DNA of 64,000 nt from Moorena producens 3L. Its GTDB lineage: Bacteria > Cyanobacteriota > Cyanobacteriia > Cyanobacteriales > Coleofasciculaceae. The DNA is taken from NCBI RefSeq assembly GCF_000211815.1, contig NZ_GL890816.1:1-64000 (forward strand), in the 5' to 3' direction. The first letter of the stretch is position 1. Each line of letters opens with the position of its first letter. The translations under genes and the position numbers were made by a program. The notes under the pieces were generated by a model. The model had not been told where the DNA came from and did no database searches. It worked only from the letters and a program-made list of their open reading frames with translations. Below, in pieces: positions 44,341 through 52,056 of this stretch.

Positions 44341-44381
44341 CTTAAACAAGGATTAACCTAAATTTAACTAAACCTTACGCG
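44341..44381 (+). promoter_or_regulatory. PHO box upstream of pstS
   Basis: Four 8-bp motifs spaced by exactly 3 bp: CTTAAACA (44341), ATTAACCT (44352), TTTAACTA (44363) and CTTACGCG (44374). The 11-bp period and CTTAACCT-like sequence match the cyanobacterial PHO box bound by SphR/PhoB under phosphate starvation. It lies about 90 bp before the pstS start. Confidence 0.8.
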
Positions 44382-44466
44382 ATTACTTACCATTACTTAG
44401 TAATCGCTCTATAGTCTTGACCAAGTGTGGATTGCGACACCCTAACATTGCTGGGAGTTTTTTACA

Positions 44467-45420
44467 GTGGTCAAGGCGATGAATTTCAAGAAAAATAGCT
44501 GGAAGCTAGCTGGCTTGTTTGCCCTAGTAGCCTCAACTGTTGCGTTAGTGGCACCAACAGTTAACTCTCAAGGTAGACCCACTGTCAGAATTGATGGGTC
44601 TAGCACCGTTTACCCAATTACTGAAGCAGTAGCGGAAGAGTTTCAGGATCTCAAGAAAAATGGGGTACGAGTAACCGTTGGTATTTCTGGAACTGGTGGC
44701 GGTTTTAAGAAATTCTGCAAAGGTGAAACCGACATCTCTGACGCTTCTCGACCAATTAAGGACAAAGAGAAGGCACTGTGTGCTGAAAATGGCATTGAGT
44801 ATATGGCCATTCCAGTGGCATACGATGCCATTACCGTCGTAGTCAATAAAGGCAATACTGCGGTTACAGACATTAAAGTTGAAGAACTCAATAAAATCTG
44901 GAAGCCTGAATCTGAGGGGACTGTAACCAAATGGAGTCAAGTAAATTCCGCTTGGCCAGACCTGCCCCTAGTTCTGTACGGTCCTGGTGCAGACTCCGGA
45001 ACCTTTGACTACTTCACCAAAAAGGTTAACGGCAAGTCTGGTGCTAGCCGCACCGATTACACCCCTAGTGAAGATGACAACGTTTTGGTTCAAGGTGTAG
45101 AAACGGATCGAAGAGCCCTGGCATACTTCGGTCTTTCCTACTACCTAGAAAACCAAGACAAGCTGAAGGCTGTTGCTATCAATGGGGTGACGCCTTCTCT
45201 GACAACGGTACGTAACGGGACTTACACGCCCCTATCCCGACCAATCTTCATCTATGTCAACAAAAACGCTGTTAAGCGTACGGAGGTAAGTGAGTTTGTG
45301 ACCTATTACCTCCAAAATGCTGAGCGATTAGTCACTGAGGTTAAGTCGGTGCCTCTATCTTCTGCAGACTATGCCAAATCCCTCGCAGAGTTAGAGGTTC
45401 TAGTCGGTAGCGGTAACTAA
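44467..45420 (+). CDS. pstS: Phosphate ABC transporter substrate-binding protein
   Basis: 317 residues. Signal peptide about 1-35 (LAGLFALVASTVALVAPTVNSQG), then the PstS fold: VRIDGSSTVYPITEAVAEEF, GISGTGGGFKKFCKGETDIS, DASRPI and the phosphate loop YGPGADSGTFDYFT. It captures inorganic phosphate in the periplasm and hands it to PstC/PstA. GTG 44467 is taken; ATG 44479 is an alternative start. It is preceded by a PHO box and followed, after a 415-bp repeat island, by pstC, pstA and pstB. Confidence 0.96.
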   Translation: MVKAMNFKKNSWKLAGLFALVASTVALVAPTVNSQGRPTVRIDGSSTVYPITEAVAEEFQDLKKNGVRVTVGISGTGGGFKKFCKGETDISDASRPIKDKEKALCAENGIEYMAIPVAYDAITVVVNKGNTAVTDIKVEELNKIWKPESEGTVTKWSQVNSAWPDLPLVLYGPGADSGTFDYFTKKVNGKSGASRTDYTPSEDDNVLVQGVETDRRALAYFGLSYYLENQDKLKAVAINGVTPSLTTVRNGTYTPLSRPIFIYVNKNAVKRTEVSEFVTYYLQNAERLVTEVKSVPLSSADYAKSLAELEVLVGSGN

Positions 45421-45544
45421 GCCTAGAACTGAATCTAACCTAGAGGACTTAATTGGTTTAATCTCGTCAAGAGCGATTAGTAGTAGAATTATCAATCATC
45501 GCTCTTGACTTATGTTGAAAAGAGTCCTAAGTTCTCAGTTAAGA

Positions 45545-45820
45545 GTTCTCAGGTAAGCATTCAGGCGTCAGCTGTCAGCGGTCAGCTGAAAATAAACTTT
45601 GTTACCGTAGTGTGCGCATCGCGCAAACAGAAAAATATAATAGTTCGAGATTAATCAGAATTAAAAGTCTGGGGATTTGCCCATCTAACGCATATGCTGA
45701 TAGCTGATAGCTGTTCGCGTAGCGTGCGCGTAGCGCTTAAGCTGTTCGCTGATAGCTGTTCGCGTAGCGTGCGCGTAGCGCTTAAGCTGTTCGCTGATAA
45801 CTGATAGCTGATAGCTGCCT
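45545..45820. repeat. Compound repeat island between pstS and pstC
   Basis: Opens with GTAAGCATTCAG and carries CAGCTGT/CAGCGGT heptads, TGATAGC heptads and two near-identical palindromic blocks with CTGTTCGCGTAGCGTGCGCG and GTAGCGCTTAAGCTGTTCGC (about 45709 and 45756). It ends 15 bp before pstC. It may form strong hairpins and could attenuate read-through from pstS. Confidence 0.85.
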
Positions 45821-45835
45821 TAAAACAATACTTTT

Positions 45836-46777
45836 ATGACCGATTTTATGACCGAAAAACTGATCCGACTTAACCAGACCAAACGCCTCTCACCAACATT
45901 AATTCGCAATTTGCGAGAACGGGGGATTGAAATACTATTGTTTTTGGCGGCATTGTCTTCCGTCGCCACTATGGCAGCAATAATCTTTTTCCTGCTTAGG
46001 GAATCTCTGGCATTTTTCAAGGAAGTTTCATTAATTGATTTCCTTACTGATACCAAATGGACACCGATGTTTCTGGAGAAACACTACGGAATTTTGCCAT
46101 TGATATCAGGAACCCTAGTAACCGCTACGACTGCTCTCCTACTTGCTATCCCGACCGGAACTATTGCTGCGATTTACCTAAGTGAATTTGCTCCTCCTAC
46201 ATTACGAGAAATAATTAAACCAGGTTTGGAACTTTTAGCAGCAATTCCTACAGTAGTTTATGGTTATTTTGCCCTGCTGGTAGTTAGCCCTCTTCTGCGC
46301 AATATTTTTACTGAATTGCCAGTTTTTAATATGCTAAGTGCCGGTCTAGTCATGGGTTTGATGATTATTCCCTTTATTAGTTCCATTAGTGAAGATGCCA
46401 TGCGAGCGGTTCCGGTAGAGTTACGGGAAGGGTCTTATGCTATGGGAGCAACTCGGTTACAGACAGCATGGAACGTGGTGTTTCCTGCTGCTATTTCCGG
46501 CATTGCCTCATCCTACATCCTAGGAACATCAAGGGCTGTAGGGGAAACGATGATTGTTGCGATCGCAGCGGGCTTACAACCCAAGATCGCTTGGAATCCC
46601 CTGGACCAAGCCGCTACAATCACTGCTTACATCGTCCAGGTAAGTCTTGGGGATTTGCCTCATGGTACTCTAGAATACCAGACCATTTTTGCGGCTGGAC
46701 TAACCTTAGTCTTAATGACTCTAGTCCTAAACATCATTGGACATTTCTTAGCTAAGCGTTATCGAGAAATTTATTAG
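45836..46777 (+). CDS. pstC: Phosphate ABC transporter permease PstC
   Basis: 313 residues with six predicted membrane spans. Family motifs: FLLRESLAFFKEV, PTGTIAAIYLSEFAPPTLRE, GLELLAAIPTVVYGYFAL and the coupling loop EGSYAMGATRLQTAWNVVFP. It forms the inner-membrane channel with PstA. The ATG at 45836 directly follows the repeat island; no clear ribosome binding site is visible. PstA follows after 96 bp. Confidence 0.95.
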   Translation: MTDFMTEKLIRLNQTKRLSPTLIRNLRERGIEILLFLAALSSVATMAAIIFFLLRESLAFFKEVSLIDFLTDTKWTPMFLEKHYGILPLISGTLVTATTALLLAIPTGTIAAIYLSEFAPPTLREIIKPGLELLAAIPTVVYGYFALLVVSPLLRNIFTELPVFNMLSAGLVMGLMIIPFISSISEDAMRAVPVELREGSYAMGATRLQTAWNVVFPAAISGIASSYILGTSRAVGETMIVAIAAGLQPKIAWNPLDQAATITAYIVQVSLGDLPHGTLEYQTIFAAGLTLVLMTLVLNIIGHFLAKRYREIY

Positions 46778-46873
46778 TATAGCGATTTTAAATTGGGTGA
46801 AGTACATAATGTTTTGATTTTAGTGATTATCCATCAATCCTAGTTTCACATCTAATAGTAAAACGCTATATAA

Positions 46874-47836
46874 ATGTCACAAGAAAATTTACTTACAATT
46901 CGAGAAGATATAAATCGCCGTAAGCTTATTAATCAGATTTTTGCCATCGTTGGTTTGGTAGTTATTCTGGTCGCTATATTTATCTTGCTGGGGTTAATCA
47001 TCTATATGGTAAAATCAGGGATATCCCGGATTTCACCAGAGTTTTTTACATCGTTTCCTAGTCGTAGAGCAGAAAAAGCGGGGATTATGTCGGCCTGGGT
47101 AGGCACTAGTCTGGTGATGTTAGTGACCGCCTTAGCTGCAGTGCCCATTGGTGTAGCTTCAGGAATTTATTTAGAAGAATATTCCCGAAAAAACTTGCTA
47201 GCGGATTTCATTGAAATTAATGTCACGAATTTGGCAGGAGTTCCCTCCATTGTCTATGGTTTATTAGCCTTGGGCTTATTCGTCTATGAGTTAAATTTAG
47301 GTCGAAGCATTCTCTCAGCAGGTTTGACCTTAGCGTTGTTAATTCTGCCAGTGGTGATTGTCACCACAAGAGAGGCACTGCGGGCAATTCCTAATCATCT
47401 CCGGGAGGCTGCTTATGCCCTGGGAGCCAGTAAGTGGCAAATGATTTGGGATCATGTTTTGCCCTATTCCTTTGGTAGTATTCTTACAGGCGTAATCATT
47501 GGTTTATCTCGGGCAATTGGAGAAACTGCTCCTGTGGTTACCATTGGTGCTCTAGTATTTATTCGCTTTTTGCCAGATTCTCCATTAAACAGCGCATTTC
47601 CTTATATTCCCTTTCAGGGTGAATTTCCCTATCTAAACTTACAGCAGCTATTTGCATGGGTTCAAGCTGAATTCACAGTTATGCCGATTCAGATGTTTAC
47701 CTGGGTATCTAGACCTGAACGGGCATTTGAGGCAAATGCTGCTGCAGCCGGTACAGTCTTGATTGCTATGACCCTGGCTATGAATGGTATTGCTATTTAT
47801 CTACGCTATCGCTTCCGTAAAGGTCTAAAATGGTAG
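46874..47836 (+). CDS. pstA: Phosphate ABC transporter permease PstA
   Basis: 320 residues with six membrane spans. Family motifs: VASGIYLEEYSRKN, NLAGVPSIVYGLLALGLFV and the coupling loop EAAYALGASKWQMIWDHVLP, then GLSRAIGETAPVVTIGA. It pairs with PstC. Its end overlaps the pstB start by seven bases, implying translational coupling. Confidence 0.96.
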   Translation: MSQENLLTIREDINRRKLINQIFAIVGLVVILVAIFILLGLIIYMVKSGISRISPEFFTSFPSRRAEKAGIMSAWVGTSLVMLVTALAAVPIGVASGIYLEEYSRKNLLADFIEINVTNLAGVPSIVYGLLALGLFVYELNLGRSILSAGLTLALLILPVVIVTTREALRAIPNHLREAAYALGASKWQMIWDHVLPYSFGSILTGVIIGLSRAIGETAPVVTIGALVFIRFLPDSPLNSAFPYIPFQGEFPYLNLQQLFAWVQAEFTVMPIQMFTWVSRPERAFEANAAAAGTVLIAMTLAMNGIAIYLRYRFRKGLKW

Positions 47837-48630
47837 AGAAACTATCTGATAAATTATCCGACTCAACCATTAGTAACGCCAAAGCTGAGGTGGATAACCT
47901 CAGTTTTTACTATGGTTCATTTAAAGCTCTCAAAAGTATTAGTTTAGTGGTGCCAGAAAAACAAGTAACCGCCCTAATTGGACCATCAGGGTGTGGCAAA
48001 ACCACTTTACTGCGATGCTTCAATCGTATGCATGACCTTTATCCTGGTAATCGCTACGAAGGAGCAATCTGGCTCGACTCCGATGTCAACATTTTAGGTA
48101 AGAAAATTGACCCGATAGAAGTGCGGATGCGGATTAGCATGGTATTCCAAAAGCCTAATCCTTTTCCTAAATCAATTTATGATAATGTTGCCTATGGGTT
48201 GCGAGTGCGCGGTGAAAATAGGCGTCGTGTGATTGAAGACAAAATGGAGAAAGCCTTGCGGGGAGCGGCTTTGTGGGATGAAGTAAAAGACCGCCTCTAT
48301 GACTCAGCCTATAACCTATCTGGAGGTCAACAACAACGTCTTTGTATTGCCCGGGCTTTAGTGGCTGACCCAGAGATTATTTTATTCGATGAACCCACCT
48401 CTGCCCTTGACCCTATTGCTACTTCCAGCATTGAAGAATTAATCGCTGAGCTGAAGAAACAGGTCACAATTTTGATTGTGACTCACAGCATGCAACAGGC
48501 AGCAAGGATATCGGATTATACCGCGTTTATGTACTTAGGGGCAATGATGGAGTTTGGGGAGACTAGGCAAATCTTTGAACGACCCGCGAACTCACAGACA
48601 GAAGCTTATATTAGCGGACGCATTGGTTAG
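47830..48630 (+). CDS. pstB: Phosphate ABC transporter ATPase PstB
   Basis: 266 residues. Walker A GPSGCGKTT, the PstB hallmark FNRMHDLYPGNRYEG, Q-loop VFQKPNPFPKSIYDNVAYG, signature LSGGQQQRLCIARAL and Walker B IILFDEPTSALDP. It energises phosphate import. Start ATG 47830 lies within the pstA end. Confidence 0.97.
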   Translation: MVEKLSDKLSDSTISNAKAEVDNLSFYYGSFKALKSISLVVPEKQVTALIGPSGCGKTTLLRCFNRMHDLYPGNRYEGAIWLDSDVNILGKKIDPIEVRMRISMVFQKPNPFPKSIYDNVAYGLRVRGENRRRVIEDKMEKALRGAALWDEVKDRLYDSAYNLSGGQQQRLCIARALVADPEIILFDEPTSALDPIATSSIEELIAELKKQVTILIVTHSMQQAARISDYTAFMYLGAMMEFGETRQIFERPANSQTEAYISGRIG

Positions 48631-48896
48631 AACCTCAGCGTTGCTTAATAATGGAGTTTTGTGGAATAGGCATCTTGCCTGTTCCTTGATATTTTGGGGC
48701 GGGCAGGATGCCCACTCTACTCCTATTCATTCTTTGACTGACGCAACGCCAAAAACTCAGCAGGCTCCGGTGAGGGGATTAGCGATTAGCCCGAAGGGCT
48801 ACGCTACGCGATCGCATATCGTAAACCCTTGTCAAACATCCTGCTTCCTTAAAAAATTGCTATAATTTTCGGTTGATTCCCAGTTTGAGGTCAACC

Positions 48897-49798
48897 TTGA
48901 AAACTGTTGCTGTCTTTTTTGAGGAAGCAGGCACCTTTTCCTACCCATTTAATAAAAAAAGTACATACGACACATTGCCCAACTTGGTGAAGCAATAGAA
49001 GCCTTTGGTGCCAATTTTCGTGTTGTTCGTCACCAATCTTCTTATCTAGGGTCAGGACAATTTTCCCAGAGTTGGGAATTACGAGATGGACAAGTTATAG
49101 AAACCGGTCCTATCAAAGCTGATGTCATTTTCGATAAAGGATTGTTTAGCTCTGATGGAACTATCCCAGTTCTTAACTGTCAGGAAATTAACGAAATTTG
49201 CACCAACAAATATAAAACCTTTCAGCTGTTCAGTGACTATTCTCCCCAAACCTATCTTGTTAACACCAAAGAAGAGTTTATTGAGGCACTCAAAACTATA
49301 CCAGGACAATATAAAGTTGTCAAGCCAGTAGATGGTCTTGAAGCCAGAAATGTCCACATTGGAGACGATGAGTTCTTAAAGAAGCAACATTGCCCCTATC
49401 CCTTCTTAGTCCAAGAGTTTCTCGATTCACGCTCAGGTATACCCGGTATTGTTGATGGTGTCCATGACTTTCGTGTAGCACTCCTCAACGGGGAAATTCT
49501 TCACTCTATAGTACGTACTCCAGCTTCAGGAAAATTAGTAGCATCCGTGACTGAAGGAGGCGAGATGCGTGTTGTAGAAATAGAACTCATCCCTAGCACT
49601 GTCTTAGAGCTAGTTGAACAAATTGAAAAACATATGGTACAGTACGGTAACCGATTTTATGGCATTGATATTGCCCTAGTTAACGGTCAACCGAAAATCA
49701 TCGAGCTTAATTCTCGTGTTAGCATTTGGGACAATCAACAACATGAAGTATTCGCTAGCACGAAGAGAAAACTTGCCGAGGTTTTAGTAGCACTCTGA
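48897..49798 (+). pseudogene. ATP-grasp domain protein with a 1-nt frameshift in a poly-A run
   Basis: A TTG at 48897 with GAGG six bases upstream opens KTVAVFFEEAGTFSYPFNKK, then an A7 run (48954-48960) shifts the frame; the next frame continues YIRHIAQLGEAIEAFGANFR through VVRHQSS to the ATP-grasp core (YKVVKPVDGLEARNVHIG, FLVQEFLDSRSG, GIDIALVNGQPKIIELNSR) and a stop at 49798. One more A would restore a single protein of about 300 residues. ATP-grasp enzymes ligate carboxylates to amines. It could be a true mutation, slippage-corrected expression or a sequencing error. An internal start at 49142 would give only the core. The PLP decarboxylase gene follows. Confidence 0.75.
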
Positions 49799-49983
49799 TA
49801 GTTGGGTAGGGTGCTTGATAAGACGGGCGATCCCTCATTTTATGCGTAGTCGTCACCGTTGGGACAGAACGCCCGAAAATTGTAACGGGCAAGATGCCCA
49901 TTCCACCCACCGGGTCAAACTGCTTTTAGGATATGCACCCTTATCAATTCCACCAAATATCTAATTATACCAAATAATAAATT

Positions 49984-51396
49984 ATGATCGAGTTTGAAAA
50001 AATAATCAACTTAACTGTTGATAAACTCCTTAAGTATTTGCAGGAAAATAAAAATACCGATACCAAGGTAATAGATTACAAAAGCCCTCAAACCCTTAAG
50101 GAAAAACTCGATTTAAGCTTACCGGAAAACGGAGTTCCCTTAGCCGATTTAATTCCGATTATTGAATCATACCTCGATCACAGCGTGCGGACTAGTAGCC
50201 ACAAGTTTTTTAACCAGCTTTGGGGTGGATTTGAGATAACTGGATTATTAGCAGAAATGGTAACTAGTACTGCTAATACTTCTATGTATACCTATGAAGT
50301 TGCTCCAGTCGCCACGCTGATAGAGATTAAATTGATTGAGGCTCTCAACGACTTGATCGGTTTTCCTCAAGGTGAGGGGTTGATGGTGACAGGAGGGAGT
50401 AATGCTAATCTGATCGCCATGCTTTGTGGGCGACACAAACTCCTACCCGAAGCCAAAAACAAGGGATTGGGAAATCACCAGCTCGTAGCATTCATCTCAG
50501 ATCAGGCCCACTATTCCTTTTTCAAAGCAGCAAATTTGTTGGGCATGGGCATAGACAATGTAGTTAAAGTCAAATCCGATCACGATCAGCGCATGTGCCC
50601 GCAACAATTAGAAGCTGCTATTCAACAAAGCCTAAGGGAAGGAAAAACACCTTTCTTTGTTACAGCGACTGCGGGCACTACCGTTGCCGGTGCATTCGAT
50701 CCGTTGCTCTCAATTTCAGAAATTACCAGCAAATATGGACTCTGGCTACATGTGGATGGGTCTTGGGGTGCTCCGGTTTTATTCAGCAACCAGCACAAGC
50801 ACCTGTTACAAGGTAGCTCCTTAGCAGATTCGTTTACTTGGGATGCTCACAAACTTATGGGGGTGCCGTTGATTTGTTCAGCTATTCTGGTTAAACAACC
50901 AGGGACTTTATTGGAGGCTTGTTCTAGTCAAGGTACTCACTATATCTTCCACGATGATGAAGATAGTGCCTATAATCTCGGAGCTATGTCCTTGCAGTGT
51001 GGGCGGAAAGTAGATGCCCTTAAGCTGTGGCTAGCCTGGAAATACTACGGCAAAAGTGGTTATGAAGCACGGGTTGACCGCTTGTTTGAACTCGCTAGCT
51101 ACGCGGCGGATTATATTCGCAGTTGTGAGAAATTACAATTGATAGTTCAACCAACATTTTTGAATATCTGTTTTCGCTATAATCCCAGAGATAACAGTCT
51201 GTCTAATCATGGTTTAGATCAGCTTAATCTGGAAATACGTGATCAATTAATGCGCTCCGGTCAAGCATTAGTCAATTACTCTCACTATCAAGAACAGATT
51301 CTAATTCGCTTCATTCTCAGCAACCCAAATATTAACGAAGCTGATCTAGATAGCTTTTTTGCTAACTTTATCAAAATTGGCGATAGTTTATCCTAG
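49984..51396 (+). CDS. Group II PLP-dependent amino-acid decarboxylase
   Basis: 470 residues. It resembles glutamate, cysteine-sulfinate, aspartate and diaminobutyrate decarboxylases: SHKFFNQLWGGFEITGLLAE, TYEVAPVATLIE, GLMVTGGSNANLIAML, HVDGSWGAPVLFS and the PLP lysine near residue 290 in SFTWDAHKLMGVPL. It removes CO2 from an acidic amino acid; the exact substrate is uncertain. A cysteine dioxygenase-like gene at 60.3 kb would supply cysteine sulfinate, making a hypotaurine route possible but unproven. It lies 185 bp after the broken ATP-grasp gene on the same strand. Confidence 0.85.
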   Translation: MIEFEKIINLTVDKLLKYLQENKNTDTKVIDYKSPQTLKEKLDLSLPENGVPLADLIPIIESYLDHSVRTSSHKFFNQLWGGFEITGLLAEMVTSTANTSMYTYEVAPVATLIEIKLIEALNDLIGFPQGEGLMVTGGSNANLIAMLCGRHKLLPEAKNKGLGNHQLVAFISDQAHYSFFKAANLLGMGIDNVVKVKSDHDQRMCPQQLEAAIQQSLREGKTPFFVTATAGTTVAGAFDPLLSISEITSKYGLWLHVDGSWGAPVLFSNQHKHLLQGSSLADSFTWDAHKLMGVPLICSAILVKQPGTLLEACSSQGTHYIFHDDEDSAYNLGAMSLQCGRKVDALKLWLAWKYYGKSGYEARVDRLFELASYAADYIRSCEKLQLIVQPTFLNICFRYNPRDNSLSNHGLDQLNLEIRDQLMRSGQALVNYSHYQEQILIRFILSNPNINEADLDSFFANFIKIGDSLS

Positions 51397-51420
51397 CAGT
51401 AGTCGTTTTAGGCGATTGAA

Positions 51421-51718
51421 ATGTAAGCATTCAGCCGTCAGCTGTCAGCCGTTGGCCTTGGCCTTTGGGCCACCCTACGCGAATGGCCACGCTACTTGAG
51501 GTGCCTAATGCTTAAAATAAACATCAAAAAATAAACATCAAACGGGAGAATTGAATAGTTCGAGATTTTACAACATTGAAAGTCTGGGGATTTGCCCATC
51601 TAAGCATATGTCCTAGGCGCAAGCTACTCGAACAGCAGTCAGCCATTGGACTTTGGCCTTTGGCCAAGCCTGCCCATAAGCTGATAGCTGATACGCGACA
51701 CGCTGAATGCTTACATAA
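51421..51718. repeat. Repeat island bracketed by GTAAGCATTCAGC inverted motifs (1)
   Basis: Opens GTAAGCATTCAGCCGTCAGC and closes GCTGAATGCTTAC, about 295 bp apart. The interior has CAGCCGT and GTCAGCT heptads, GGCCTTGGCC and GGCCACGCTAC palindromes, and GCTGATACGCGACACGCTGA. A minus-strand frame through it is repeat-derived. Confidence 0.8.
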
Positions 51719-51849
51719 AAACAAAAAAAAGCTGACGAATCTATAAACGAACGCCAGCATCTAAATTGTAAAGGTGTAAAAATCAGGTAGAGAATGGGAA
51801 AGATAAAATGTCTTATCTCATTCTGCTGTCTTGTCTAAACAAACATAGT

Positions 51850-52035
51850 CGTAAGCATTCAGCCGTCAGCTATCAGTTATCAGCTATCAGCTAACAACCT
51901 ACGCCCACGCTACTTGAAGTGCTCAAGGTCTGAGGCCATGCTAAGCGAATAGTTTATGCCCATAGCTTAGGCTACTCATGGTGCTTGTGAATAAAATAAG
52001 CTGACGGCTGACGGCTGATAGCTGAATGCTTACCA
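51850..52035. repeat. Repeat island bracketed by GTAAGCATTCAGC inverted motifs (2)
   Basis: Opens GTAAGCATTCAGCCGTCAGC and closes TAGCTGAATGCTTAC, with CAGCTAT and GACGGCT heptads inside. It lies just after the phoX stop. Confidence 0.8.
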
Positions 52036-52056
52036 TTAGTCTAAACCAACATTAGT

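Noticed and set aside
51524..51760. 78-codon minus-strand frame
   Set aside because: It is encoded by the bracketed repeat island and shows no protein-like features.
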